A stretch of DNA of 64,000 bases, from NCBI RefSeq assembly GCF_024868665.1, contig NC_079897.1, positions 2,339,133 through 2,403,132 of the forward strand. The letters are read 5' to 3'. Source of the stretch: Triplophysa rosa. Lineage: Eukaryota; Chordata; Actinopteri; Cypriniformes; Nemacheilidae. Below the pieces are notes generated by a model. That model was not told the origin of the DNA. It worked only from the letters and a program-made list of their open reading frames with translations, and did no database searches. The translations under genes were made by a program, and so were the position numbers. Shown here piece by piece: positions 12,567-24,176 of the stretch (positions are counted from its first letter, which is position 1; each line of letters opens with the position of its first letter).

Positions 12567-13776
12567 CCCACTTATGACAGACCGTCCCACACAGCTGCAG
12601 CGGGCACGAACAGACAAACATTAACCAAAAATATGAGAACTGTTGCATTTGGAATCAGGGGGTTAAAGATGTAACACAACTTCTTACTGGCTTTATATTA
12701 GATATAAAATAATGCAATGTACAATCAAACTGTTGTGAAAAATATGACATGCAGAATATGAATTTTTTTGTTATTAGCAATGGTGTTTGTTTTTGTTTGT
12801 TTTGTTGCACATGCAGCTAGAAGTTATTATTTTTGGCCGTCAATAACTCATTGCATTGAATGACATCAACAAAATAGTTTTGATTTTGATTTCACAAGTC
12901 AATTTATTTTAAAACAAAAAGTTTTTATTTAGAAAAATAGATGGAAATTATACTGCTATTTAATGTTACTCCATGTCTTTACACACAGACTTCTGCTGGT
13001 AAACAGAGACATGCACAATGGCAAACATTACCATTTATCATTTGCACTATTCATTTTAAGTGATGCTCCCAGGTCTTTCGCAAATCATTCTTTAAAATTC
13101 AAAAATGAAATGTAAATTATCCACTTAAATAACATTATACACCTGTAAATTCAACAAGCGTCATCCGTCCCAATCCCCGCCTATTCTCTGTTTACAAACA
13201 AACGCTGCATGAATATTCCTCCACCCCTCTCCAGACCTGCAGAAACCCTCTGCTGCATACATGCATTACATACTGCATGCACTGAACGGATTTTTATGCA
13301 ATAATTACGAGGCTCATTGAAATTATGCAATTGACACAAATGCGAAAACGGTTCAAAGTGTTGCAGTAATTTGCGGTGTGTATACGCTACACAATAACAT
13401 TTCTCTAAAATTAAAAACCGTGTAAATGCCAAAATACCACACTGTCACATCCGCAACGAATGCCGTAACTTTGGTATTTATAACAGGAGCCGTGGTTACC
13501 ATGTGAACGTGTGTTACAGGGAGCGTAGCCCTTTAAAAGCTGAAGATGGCGGAGGTGAATGATGCAGTCCAGACCCACAACATAAGGATGCTCACTGCAC
13601 GCTCTTAATTTCATGACTGAAACTCGTTGTTAAAGAATGCAATGCACGGTCGTATCGCCAAGTTGAGTAAGGTATTAAAAACATCCCGTAAGCAAACGCT
13701 TTATTTTTTTTCGTCAGATGTGATCAAAGATTACACAGAGGATTCGTTTTGGGTTCCGAGAGCACGACGATACTAC

Positions 13777-14030
13777 CTGTCAAGAGACGGGTTGATGGCC
13801 GCCTCCATACGGATGGATCGCGATTATTTTGCGGCGCCGTATCCTGCGGTTTCGCCTCGGTTTTATTGTCATTCAACTGCTTCGTGAAACACACAGCGCC
13901 GTCCAACTAGCAAATGGAGCCTTTCTATTTCCGCTCCTGGGTTTTTATACAACGGCGTGATCAACCAATCAGAATTCATCCCGCCTATTTGTCTGGTTTC
14001 TTATTGGCTCAATTTGAAGCCTTTCAAACG
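13777..14030 (-). promoter_or_regulatory. brd2: brd2 promoter and probable non-coding first exon
   Basis: A GC- and CpG-rich island in AT-rich surroundings. On the minus strand a good donor (CTTGACAG/GTAGTA) ends a non-coding exon at 13777, which would splice to the acceptor at 12595 ahead of the first coding exon. CCAAT-type boxes occur at about 13964-13971 (ACCAATCA) and about 14000-14010 (ATTGGCT, inverted). The exact start site is inferred. Confidence 0.5.
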
Positions 14031-14357
14031 ATAGACACGCCCGTATAAGGCACAGCGGAAGCGAGGGGGTTTGTGCATGACTCACGGTTACCATCTAGTG
14101 AGGGTTGAACAATTTAAATTTTAAATATGTAGCACTATTATTAATTAATTGAGAGATAATATTTTATGAAAACAATACGTTTTATAACCTATTTATTTTA
14201 TAGGAAAGCAAAAGCGTGTCTACAAATGATATATTTATGCATGTTACAATGAATGTCCTATAAATAAGTTAAAATAAAGAAAAACTATAGCCTAATGCTC
14301 ATTGTGTCGTTTAGTGGCCAGTGGATGTTTTGGACAGTAAAATATCACAGAATCGTA
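14031..14357. other. AT-rich spacer between the brd2 promoter and a repeat
   Basis: No conserved reading frame, RNA gene or clear repeat was seen in this stretch. Confidence 0.4.
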
Positions 14358-14776
14358 TTTAAAGGGATACTTCACCAAAAAATGAAAATTCTGTCATCAT
14401 TTACTCACAACCAAGTTGTTCCAAATCTGTATCAATTTCTTTGTTCTGATGAACACAGAGAAAGATATTTGGAAGAGTGCTTATAACCAGACAGATTTTG
14501 CTCCCCATAATAGGAAAAATTACTTCATCGTTTTTTTTTTTTTGTTCTGTTGAACACAAAAGACGACATTTGGAAGAAGGTAGGACAGCAAATAGTTCTG
14601 GGGCACTTTTGACTACCATGGTATTTTTTCCTACTACGGTAGTCAAAGGGTGGCAAAATCTGTCTGGTTCTAAGCATTCTTCCAAATATCTTATTTGTTC
14701 ATCAGAACAAAGACATTTATACAGATTTGGAACAACTCGAAGGCGAGTAAATTTTTGGGTTAAGTATCCCTTTAAA
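14358..14776. repeat. near-complete palindromic TIR element between brd2 and the TAP gene
   Basis: Ends are TTAAAGGGATACTTCACC and its near inverse (GGGTTAAGTATCCCTTTAA). The body is largely self-complementary, with paired phrases such as AGAAAGATATTTGGAAGA / TCTTCCAAATATCTT. Same family as 11824-12259. Confidence 0.85.
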
Positions 14777-14904
14777 TAGATTAGAATAATCTAGAATACC
14801 AAAGGCACTTGGACATTTCTGGAAAAAAGATTATAGTGCAGATGAGCATGACAGACAAGACAACAACAGATTTAATTTGGACAGGATTTATTTAAAAACA
14901 CTCT

Positions 14905-14910
14905 TTTATT
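14905..14910 (-). terminator. candidate poly(A) signal of the TAP gene
   Basis: AATAAA on the minus strand, about 380 bases after the stop at 15286; a second AATAAA is at 14887-14892. This implies a compact 3' UTR. Confidence 0.45.
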
Positions 14911-15285
14911 AATAAGTCATTAACAAACATTATTAAATAATGTTTAACAGAAATTTAGTTTATGTGTATATAAACATCTGAATGTAGATTTGTATTATAT
15001 AGTGCTAGAATATGTGATGTTTGCTAATGACTAATTAATGCAAATAATATTATGCGTTTTTAACATAATTGAAAGTTTGCATCCACAGATAAAAAAAGTC
15101 CAAATGTAGCCATAAACTTAAATAAAGCCCCTCCTATGTTTTGTGATATTTACACCTAATTTAAAAACACTAGCATTTACAGAAATGAGCAGATGAGAAA
15201 TATGTTTCAATGGACAAATAATGCAAGCATGTATAATGTGAATGTGCTGATATCACAGGGAAGCATGTGGAGCATCAGGGCTGCA

Positions 15286-18200
15286 TCAGTGACCGACATC
15301 TGTTGAATCCTCTGTATTGCGACTAATAGACGTATTCTGCTGCTTCACAAACTCTGCATAGAATTCATTTCTGGCCAGAAGCTGCTCGTGGTTTCCCTGC
15401 TCGGCCACTTTCCCATCTTTAAGGAAGACGATGTGATCTGCGTTCTCCACCCCGCTCAGTCTGTGAGTGATGAGCAAAACTGTGCAGTTTTTCAAGTCCT
15501 TTCGCAGAGTGCTGTACACCTGCACAAAGTAAATGCACCAAAGTCCTGTTTACATCATGTAACATCCAATCTGAGAGATTGAATCTCGGGCTGGATAATA
15601 TAACAAGTTTATACATGTTTCAAATGATAACCCTTATTTTAATCCAAACTGTTATTTATGCCAGTTAGAGTAAAAAAAAAACTTCCAAGAAGTGATTACA
15701 ATGCATAGTGGTCAAGACATTCACCTACATACATGGTTACAAAACATTGTAGATAAAAATGCAAAGACTTCCACTAACATTTCAAGTTTAACCGATTCCT
15801 TAAATGGATAAAACTGAGCGTAATGGATTAACAAATAACTAAAATGACAAAAAAAAAGTGTGATAATGTTGTTGTTTGATGACATAAACTAATTCTATAT
15901 ACTCCTACTTTGTGTTCACTCTCCGTGTCCAATGAGCTCGTAGCATCATCGAGCACCAGAATCTGTGGCTGTCGAATCAGAGCCCTGGCGATGGCGATAC
16001 GCTGTTTCTGACCACCGGAGACCTGACCGCCCTTCTCTCCTGCATCTGAGAAACACAAAATATCCCATGTCACCTTCTCCACCAACTTTAAAACAGATAA
16101 CAGTGAACTGAAACTCAATTCTAATGGATGTAATATTACCAACGAGCAATATATAACGTAAGTTCTAGTGTGAAATTCACAATGACGAAGGTCTAAAGGA
16201 CTCACCTGTGTCGTATCCTTTAGGCAAATTAGAAATGAATTCATCTGCATTGGCCAGTTTGGCCGCAGCATACATCTCTTCATCAGTGGCGTTTTCTTTG
16301 CCGTATTTGATATTTTCCCGCACGGATCGAGCAAACAGAACCGGCTCCTGTGAAACTACACTAATCTAAAAAAAAGAGTTCGGATAAAACTAGGTTACAA
16401 AAACTTGCCATCTTCATCTGGGATATAATAAATGAAGCTTTTTGGGAGAAAAAATTTAAAACTACAGAATCAAATAGAAGTACCTTCTCGTGCAGATACT
16501 CGTCCTTGTAGCACAGCAGCGGCTTCTCGTCCAATAAAATCTCCCCTTTTTGAGGCTGGTAAAATCTCTCCAGCAAACTTACGATCGTGGTTTTACCAGA
16601 ACCTGACGGGCCCACGAGAGCGCTAATCTGTCCAGGCTTCAGCTCGAGAGACACGTCCTAAAAACACCACAAATATACTGTACTTATAAACACTAAATAG
16701 CTTTAGTTTCCTGTTCTGCGTGGTTGTTCTCGACACAATCCTTGTTAAACTATCAAAAGCAGCATGCAGGATTTTTTTATCCGTACCTTTAGTACATTTG
16801 TGTCCGGACGCTTTGGATAGGCAAAAGTCATGTTTTTGAAATGCACGTGTCCTTTAAGTGCTTGAGGAGCATAAGATCCATCAGGAGGGGTGTCGGGCTT
16901 TCGTTCCACATACTCGAATATCTTTTCTGATGCACCAACTGCCTTCTTGACTTGCGGCCAGTATGACATCAGGACCTGTAAACGAAGTGGTGTTTTTAAG
17001 GGTTCTGAGAGTTTTTTTAAGTGCTTGTATGCAGTTACTAGAACGTTCTGGGTGATTGCTTGGTAACCGGAGAGAACAAATTCGCAATAATTATAAAGCA
17101 GTGATATCGATAGACAGCGTGTGAAGCATCACCTCGACAGCTGAAGAAAACTGCAGCTCATACAGCACAAAGGACACCAGGTCACCACTGCTGACATCAC
17201 TTCCTGTCACAAGCCGCCCTCCGTAGTACAATATACTGACTTTCAGAGCCAGGCTGGACATCTGCGGAAAAAAAACACATTTTACACATTAAAAATGCAC
17301 TACAATATGTAGACGGTGTAACGCTGGATTTGGAGATCGTTTGAATCTGATAGATGGAACGGCAGTCCCAGCGATAAAAGATGCCGGACATGAACCGCAT
17401 GCGGTGAGTGAAACTGATGTCCCTCCCACACGCGGAAATAATCGTACAGCTGTATCTGTTTATTATAAATGTGATCAAACTAAAGACTCTACAGATATTT
17501 GAAGGGTGCGATACTATTCTGTAAGTACTCAAGATTAACATGAGATATGCAGAAACTGTCTGAGACACGGCCGCTGACATCACTTCTTATTCACGTCAAT
17601 AAGCTCGGGTTAAACTTACACTATTGGTCCAGGTAGAGGCGGCGTACGCTGCAGCTTCCACTTTGTTTAGCGCATACGTGTCGTCTAAACATTTCCTGTA
17701 TCTCTCAGTTTCTCCATCTTCATTAGCAAAGCTCCGCACTGTCTTCATGGAAGAGAACGTTTCCATGGCAACATCATTGGCCTTGGCGAGGGATTCTTGC
17801 ACTTTTACAGAAAGTTTCTGCGGGGAACATGTTAAGAGCTCTTTATGCATTTGACAATTCATTTTTTAAACAATACATAAAATACACCAACAAATTTAAA
17901 GAAAGCACAGTACAATCCGTTTCGCTGTTTACACTTAGGATCAAAAGGCAAAATACATCCCAATCAAGAGATAAACTACGAGTATTTTTGGCGCAAGAAA
18001 TCTTACGTAATAAAATGGACTTGTACTGTAATAAGTGGAAAAACTGTTCTAGTTTACATAATAATATATTGACGTCTAAGTCTGATTTACCTGGTAGAAC
18101 TTGCCAGAGAACTCAGGAATGATCCAGATGACGGGGAGGCCGAGGGCTGTGAAGATGGACAGTTTGACGGACAGCAGCATCATGGAGCCGAATAAAAAGA

Positions 18201-20034
18201 TGACTCGCATGAAGTACCACATGAGCAGACTGAGCTTCTCACTCAGCGTCTCACTCATGGTGTTTGTGTCCGTGGTGATCCGAGACACAATGTCCCCTGA
18301 AAAACAGCAGAGTGAACATTACGGCAGGTACTATGGTATGGATCGTGAAGTCGAATTAAGAAAGCAACATATTGAGCTTCATATAAAGCAAATAAAACAA
18401 CCTTTCATCAATTTCTAGTTATGGTGCTCACAGATTCTGTACAGTTGTACTAAAATGATAGTCTGAAGTGATATGAGGGGAGGGGACATTCTCATTCTAG
18501 AGCATTTTATCGGACAAAACAGGTAAGGATGACTCATCACTATTTTTCTGGTTCATATTGCCAGAAAAGAGAGGCAGTAGATATTAAGTGCGTCTCGTCT
18601 ATCTGTTGAAATGAGAATCAATGTTATCAGATATGAAATGTTTGCCGAAGTTTTACCCGTCGAGGCTTTATCGAAGAATCCTATGTCCTGTTTTAGGACC
18701 GACTGGAAGACGAGTCCTTGAATGGATGTGTGGATTCGGCTCATGGTGACGTTGTAGATGAGGTCACACACAAATTCGCACACAGCGCTGCAGAAACAGA
18801 AAGAAATGCACTACTTCTGCATCTACCGTTTCTGCTAGAATAGATTCGATCATTTCTTGACTCGTTTTATGTGTTATTTGGCCCTGGTTATACCTCATAA
18901 TTGTCATAAGGGTCATGACAGTAATAGCGTGGTTAAAAGCCTCAGGTTCATCTTCATTCATGATCCAATCTGTCATTTTACCGGTGTAATGAGGAATCGC
19001 CATTTCACCTGTGTGACAAACACGGAATTCCTCAATCTTGACGCTTACGATCTTACAAATAAACGCACAATTAAAAGAGAAGAATGCCATAAATCATTCT
19101 CTATACAGACAAAAAATGGTCAAACATTATTCTGCAATGTGAACATCTACACATACAGTACATGATAGGAAACAGATTGAAAATCTAAACATTTAATGTT
19201 CCTGCAAAGCTGGCCAAGATCTAATGCACGGAGCAAACTTGAAAATGAAAGTAACTTTAGATCATTTTCACTGCATGAGTTTTATCTGACACCAGAAACT
19301 AATCCTTTACGGATTATGTGAAGTCATAACACACACATCACCACGCGATGATGTGTTTTTATATGTATGACACAACACGCAAAGGCAGTTTTACCTAACG
19401 AAGAAATGACCACAAAAAAGAAGACGACTGCGAAGCGGCCTGTAAAGGGCTTCATGTATCCCAGCAGCCTTTGCAGCGAGGCCTTTCCCTTCTGCTCCGT
19501 CTTCCGCTTCTCTGTTGACGGGAGGAGAGTGGGCACATAGCGTTTCCACAGCAACAGAGACAAAGCCAGTACAGCATACCCCTGCAGGAGCTGAAATATA
19601 ATCACATTACAAAACAAACTCCAGTACTGTATTTGAATACAACGTCGCAAGAATTGTTCATTTTTAAAATCTTATTCCATTTAAATGAGCGCACAGACAC
19701 ATCGTACCCCTTGCCAGGTGTGCCAACCCCACACCAGCTCCACAGTAGGCCTGCCACATGCCCAGAGGAACGTGAGGTACACCGGGTAGAGAAGGCCGTG
19801 ACCCGCAGCGGTCAGCACCCCGTCGAAGCCTCTCATCCACGCAGGGCTGCCAGAGTAGGTGTAGATGAGGAGGAGGAGAAGGAAGGATCTCATCAGGCCT
19901 CCGGTCCAGAGAGTGATGAAGGTGTTATTGATGAGGGAGGAGGACAGCTGGACGGTTCCGATGAACATGACCGCGCACGCGTCCACACACAATGCCAACA
20001 CGGCAAACAGAGGGATGGCCATCTTATCCTTCAT
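15286..20034 (-). CDS. tap2t: TAP2-type peptide transporter (ABCB half-transporter), probably teleost tap2t
   Basis: Exons: 20034-19708, 19590-19395, 19008-18894, 18787-18657, 18296-18091, 17817-17620, 17261-17133, 16975-16787, 16657-16484, 16365-16206, 16045-15909, 15519-15286; all phases join to give 731 residues. The N-terminal third is a run of hydrophobic segments. Transmembrane and coupling regions carry TAP2 wording such as [24 protein letters not shown] and [16 protein letters not shown]. The nucleotide-binding domain shows Walker [10 protein letters not shown] (513-521), Q-loop VVSQEPVLF, signature VSGGQ (617-621), Walker B ILVLD with Asp642 where the catalytic Glu normally sits, and H-loop His673. 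TAP proteins pump cytosolic peptides into the ER for MHC class I loading. The neighbour brd2 fits an MHC region. The TAP family call is firm; the teleost-specific tap2t assignment is inferred from the TAP2 resemblance and linkage to brd2. Confidence 0.9.
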
Positions 20035-20444
20035 CTCAAGTCAATGACAATACAGGCAATATATCTTAATAAACTTTTATACAATCAATTGTTAAAATCA
20101 CAGGTCAAATCAACTTTGCACCTCTAAGTAATGTTAAATAAGAAGATTTCGGGTGAAGTTGAACGTCAATGTAAAAAAGTCCCAAACTTCACCTCAACTG
20201 ACCCCCATGTAACGTTACACTTTCACTTTCATTCTCGAATCTATTTTCACTTTTGTTTAATATATAATGCTTTGAAAATTGCAATAAAAGCGTTTTATAT
20301 ATCAAATAATACATATTTAATCAAAGGTAAAGGGGTGAATGCATGCGGTCTAAGCTGAACAGAATGATAAAACACGGTGCGGCAATGTGTGTCCAGCAAT
20401 TCAACCCCAACATGCCAAAAAGACATAAACGAAACGTCACATAC

Positions 20445-20540
20445 CTTGCGTTGGACTTGAAATGTTATTCAAATTCACTAAAATCTAAAGCTTTCAGTGT
20501 CGATGCCACATCAATTCAACGCATTCTCGCTTATAAATAG
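20445..20540 (-). promoter_or_regulatory. tap2t: TATA box and non-coding first exon of the TAP gene
   Basis: On the minus strand a TATA-like TTTATAAG lies at about 20531-20539. A strong donor CGCAAG/GTATGT ends a short non-coding exon at 20445, and an AG immediately before the ATG at 20034 can act as acceptor, giving an intron in the 5' UTR. The start site would be near 20505. Inferred from motif spacing only. Confidence 0.5.
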
Positions 20541-20618
20541 AAGAAATGGACGAAAGCAGCTCGTGTCTGTCTCACACACTGCACAAGTGCACAACGCACA
20601 CACAAACCCAAACACACA

Positions 20619-20630
20619 GAAACCGAAAGT
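20619..20630. promoter_or_regulatory. interferon-stimulated response element (ISRE)
   Basis: GAAACCGAAAGT matches the IRF/ISRE pattern GAAANNGAAA. It lies about 80-100 bases upstream of the TAP TATA-like box, a usual place for an inducible enhancer. Confidence 0.65.
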
Positions 20631-20641
20631 AAAGAAGTGAA

Positions 20642-20651
20642 GGGAAATCCC
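20642..20651. promoter_or_regulatory. kappaB site
   Basis: GGGAAATCCC is a perfect palindromic NF-kappaB consensus and sits 11 bases from the ISRE. The pair resembles the kappaB/ISRE arrangement of MHC class I pathway promoters. Confidence 0.65.
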
Positions 20652-20705
20652 GTCAAGGCATAACTAATGAATATTAATTACGTAACGGGACGTACAGAAA
20701 ATACT

Positions 20706-20890
20706 CGATACCTATTGGCTGAAAGACAGAGGTCGGTGTCGGCTGGCGAATGGAAAAGTCTCACGAATAACAATTATGCATCGTTGCTTGAGCGTCACCA
20801 TGTACTGAGCAACGTCGATACCTATTGGCTGAAAGAAGACAGACGTCGGTGTCGGCCGGCGAATGGGAAAGTCTCATGAATAACAATTAT
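20706..20890. repeat. tandem pair of about 110-base units, the second interrupted by a transposon
   Basis: Unit 1 (20706-20815) begins CGATACCTATTGGCTGAAAG and ends at ACTGAGCAACGT. Unit 2 starts at 20816 with the same words but breaks off at 20890. Its missing tail (GCATCGTGGCTTGAGCG...) resumes at 24177. Each unit holds an inverted CCAAT box. Confidence 0.85.
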
Positions 20891-20947
20891 ATGGCGTTCC
20901 ATACGGTCCAAAAATATGACTTTGCAGCACACACTCGTCTCACTGAA

Positions 20948-21075
20948 CGTGACGTCTGCGTCTGCCAAACGTGACGTCTGCGTCTGCCAAACGTGACGTC
21001 TGCGTCTGCCACTTCACTCATTCCTCTGCATGAACGTGACGTCTGCGCCTGCTAAACGTGACGTCTGCGTCTGCA
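20948..21075. repeat. subterminal tandem repeats (five copies of an ACGTGACGTCTGCG unit)
   Basis: Five copies of CGTGACGTCTGCG(T/C)CTGC, about 22 bases apart with one wider gap, lie just inside the left end of the 20891-24168 element. Related words (ACGTGACGTCTGCGTTACGT) recur near its right end at 23980-24060. Each carries TGACGTC, a CRE-like core. Confidence 0.85.
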
Positions 21076-21979
21076 GCGCAAAACGGACGGATCTTGATTT
21101 AGTCCNAGCTCCACCTCCGTGAGTTTAGTGAATCGCTATCAAGCGCCCCCGACTGGCTGTTAACGTTAATGTAAGTCTGACATGCACCTATGTGTAAACA
21201 ATTATTAACAGAAAATAATTGCATACTTTCTGTTTGCCACTGTTAGTTAAAGCAAAAGTGAATTTTACTGATCTTAAATTAAGATTTTATTTAAACTAGC
21301 AACTAAATGCCTCTTTATATTTAAGGCTTTTAACTTGAGGTTATTTAACATAAAAAATATAACTTAACACAATTAATACTTTTCAGAAGATCGCATGACA
21401 TTACCTTCTTCTGTGTTGCTGCCACCTCTCCCATGCAGACACTGGCACTGTACCTGTTAGGACCGCCATAAATCTAGGGTTCAAAAGGAGGCACGTGACA
21501 GAATAAAAATGGTGTTGTGTGTGTGTGTGTCAGCTGCAAGACTTAAGATCACTCAATTAAAAAAAAGATCTGAAAAAAACTAAAATGTCAAAGGAAGCAA
21601 AATAGTTATTTTATTAACAAAATTATTGAAGGGTTTCAAGCTTCAAGAGGGGGGTTAAGCCAAAATAATAAACAAAAGACACTCTACCTAGTAGGGAAAG
21701 TAACTAACTAGACTAACACAATAAAAAAGAACCAAAATACAGCAAAATACCCTACCTTCCTTATTAACAGGAGAAAACAAGAACAAAAGAAAATAAATTG
21801 GCACCCACCTCTCTACTAATCTTTTAACTTATGTGTTAACAAAAATGCATCAGTTTAGCAATGAATACAGTAACAAACACAATTAAATAAACTTTAGGGA
21901 TATGGTCATTTTTCAATAATTTCATATTCGAATATTTGTGCTAATAAAAAAACAAATTTTCGTTTATTTAAATTAAATT

Positions 21980-22237
21980 GGTCCGGACCGTGTATCATCT
22001 GATCATTTGATTATTCCATTCAATATAACAAACGGAAAAAGAAAAAAAACAGTCGATATTTCGTTTTGGTGTATTTATTTATTGGATTTCCCGTTTCAAG
22101 ATGAAATAAGAAGAAAAACATCGTTTTGGTTTTTGTGCATACAGAAAAACGGAAAAACGAAATATCGACTATTTTTTTCTTTTTCCGTTTGTTATATTCA
22201 ATGGAATAGTCAAATGATCAGATGATACACGGACCAT
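21980..22237. repeat. nested hairpin element (inverted arms of about 85 bases)
   Basis: The left arm from GGACCGTGTATCATCTGATC to CAGTCGATATTTCG is repeated inverted at the right, ending GATCAGATGATACACGGACC. A loop of roughly 85 bases separates the arms. Non-coding; inserted inside the larger element. Confidence 0.85.
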
Positions 22238-23045
22238 GTTGGTTTTCCTCGCACGAAACACTAAGACCTTGCGATTCACTTAAGCGATTCACCAGTAGTT
22301 GTACAACAGCCGAACACTTGTACTACAGGCTAGCCCGATATTCCCTTTTTGTGTTGCGCTTTGAAAAAGGTTGTTTTTATAAATGTAGCCTAATTAATAG
22401 TTATATAATATTAATGATAATTTGCTGTTAAAAACGATAAATTATTCAAGTTTCAAGTGCGTTTATATTGTTACCCTGTTGTTCTTTCTGCAGCTTCTGG
22501 GAGAAAAACCCTCTTTTATGTTGCATTCTGAAAAAAAATATTATAAATGGTATATTTGTGGAGGTGTGTTGTTGGGTGCGATTAACCGCCAAACCGCATG
22601 ATTTGTTGCGTTTCACCGCGGTAAGAAACAAAAAACTTACCGTCAGCCCTACCTCCAGCACAAATAAAAAACAGTAAACTTTCCAATTTAAGCACACAAC
22701 GCCTTTTTTACAAACCTGTGATATATTCTAAGGGAGACTACAATAAAAGAGGGACCATAAATTGTCAAAATCAGTCTCATTTCCATAAATGATGGCCCCA
22801 AGCCGTGTCAAAGGCAGAACTTTAAACATCTCACTGGCCCACTGTTGAAGGTTTATTTTATCCACGCAGTAGTGCAGTTTTTGTGCAGTTTATGTTACCT
22901 ATAACCATAATTACAGCATACTATTTAATTTGATACTATTTAATTTGATCTTCAGCGTTCTTCAAGACTTGTGTAGGTTGCATAAACTGCTCAGACTGGT
23001 CTTACAAGTTAGTCATAATTTTTTTTCTGTTAGACTGGTCCTAAC

Positions 23046-23243
23046 TTATTTACATTTACGCATTTGGCAAACTCTTTCATCCAAAGCGATTTACAGTACA
23101 TGCAAGCTATACATCTTATAGTATATCTTTAAATCAGTTACATAAAAAGGCAGATGTCAGGCGGTAACCACCGGCCCTAAGAATCGAACCAGCGACCTTC
23201 TGGTCACGAGCCCGAATCGCTAACCATGAGGCCACGACTTATA
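23046..23243 (-). repeat. tRNA-derived SINE (cyprinid HAmo/V-SINE type)
   Basis: Read on the minus strand the 5' part has tRNA-like A-box (GTGGCCTCATGGTTAGCG) and B-box (GGTTCGATTCT) words. The 3' part is the tail TTTACATTTACGCATTTGGC / CCAAAGCGATTTACAGT shared by fish SINEs. It is a retroposon and not a functional tRNA gene. Confidence 0.75.
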
Positions 23244-24176
23244 TTCAACACAATGACTACAATAAACACAAATACAATAATATGACATCTGCCAATAACC
23301 TAGTAAAACCTTGCAAATGCATACACATTAAACAACAAGTAAAATAATGTTTGATAAGATAAAGATGCTAAAGCTGAGCTTTGCAGAAAAAAACAAATGC
23401 TAAAAACAAAACAATTGCATGTAAACAAATCAAACAAATCAAAAGTCACAATGGAGTTAACAATAATATAGTAGTGCGCTGAATAATTTTGCTGTAAGCA
23501 ATTACATAATTCCCTAGGAATGCAACGCTACAGCATGGACAATGATGTACGTTTTCAATGATTATATCAGAAAACTCAGCAGCAATAATCGATCGCATCA
23601 GAACCATATAAACATCAGAAAGCAGCAATAACATGCACAACATATAATAATGAGATATAAAATGGTTCTGTACTTAAATGTACTGCACAAACACATTACA
23701 CAAAGCATAACAAACAGCATAAACTAAGATTGACAGCTGATCCTTGCCAGTGCGCAACACAATTAACAGAATGTCAAGGAAACAACACATAAACATTAGT
23801 TCCTAGGACAGACGCAGACGTCACGTTCAGTGAGACGAGTGTGTGCTGCAAAGTCATATTTTTGAACCGTATGGAACGCCATAGACACTCTGCATTAAGC
23901 CGTGTAGAGTAGCGTGTTACAATACGTGTTAGCAAAACTGAAAACAAATAACTTCACTGCTACACGTGAATGACGCGTGACGTCTGCATAGACGCTTCAC
24001 GGCCACACGTGATTTACGTGACGTCTGCGTTACGTCAACGTCTCGTCTGCGTCTTGAATTCAATGCAATAAATAGCAGAATACAAAAACAGTTCAGACGT
24101 GGAGTGAGACGTTCAGTGAGACGAGTGTGTGCTGCAAAGTCATTTTTTAGGACCGTATGGAACGCCATACAATTAT

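Larger units (their letters stand above)
20891..24168. mobile_element. 3.3 kb non-autonomous TIR element with an 8 bp target duplication
   Basis: The left end ATGGCGTTCCATACGGTCC is matched inverted at the right end (GGACCGTATGGAACGCCAT). The 8-base word ACAATTAT directly flanks both ends (20883-20890 and 24169-24176). The inverted similarity extends about 70 bases inward (GCAGCACACACTCGTCTCACTGAACG), and a further inverted copy of this end sits inside the right arm at about 23808-23882. Inside are subterminal tandem repeats, a nested hairpin element and a SINE. No reading frame resembles a transposase, so it is non-autonomous. The 8 bp duplication points to hAT-like integration, but the end sequence is not typical of hAT. 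One ambiguous base lies at 21106. Confidence 0.8.

Noticed and set aside
12567..12617. Upstream in-frame brd2 start at 12617
   Set aside because: It crosses a good acceptor at 12595 that joins the non-coding first exon, and BRD2 proteins begin close to the [14 protein letters not shown] block.
20667..20879. Small protein-coding gene in the 110-base tandem units
   Set aside because: The frame simply follows a repeat unit and lacks any codon or domain signal.
20948..21075. CRISPR-like array
   Set aside because: Direct repeats without true spacers, in a eukaryotic transposon arm.
23165..23243. tRNA gene on the minus strand
   Set aside because: A- and B-box words are present, but they continue into a SINE tail, and no cloverleaf with proper stems can be drawn; it is a retroposon.
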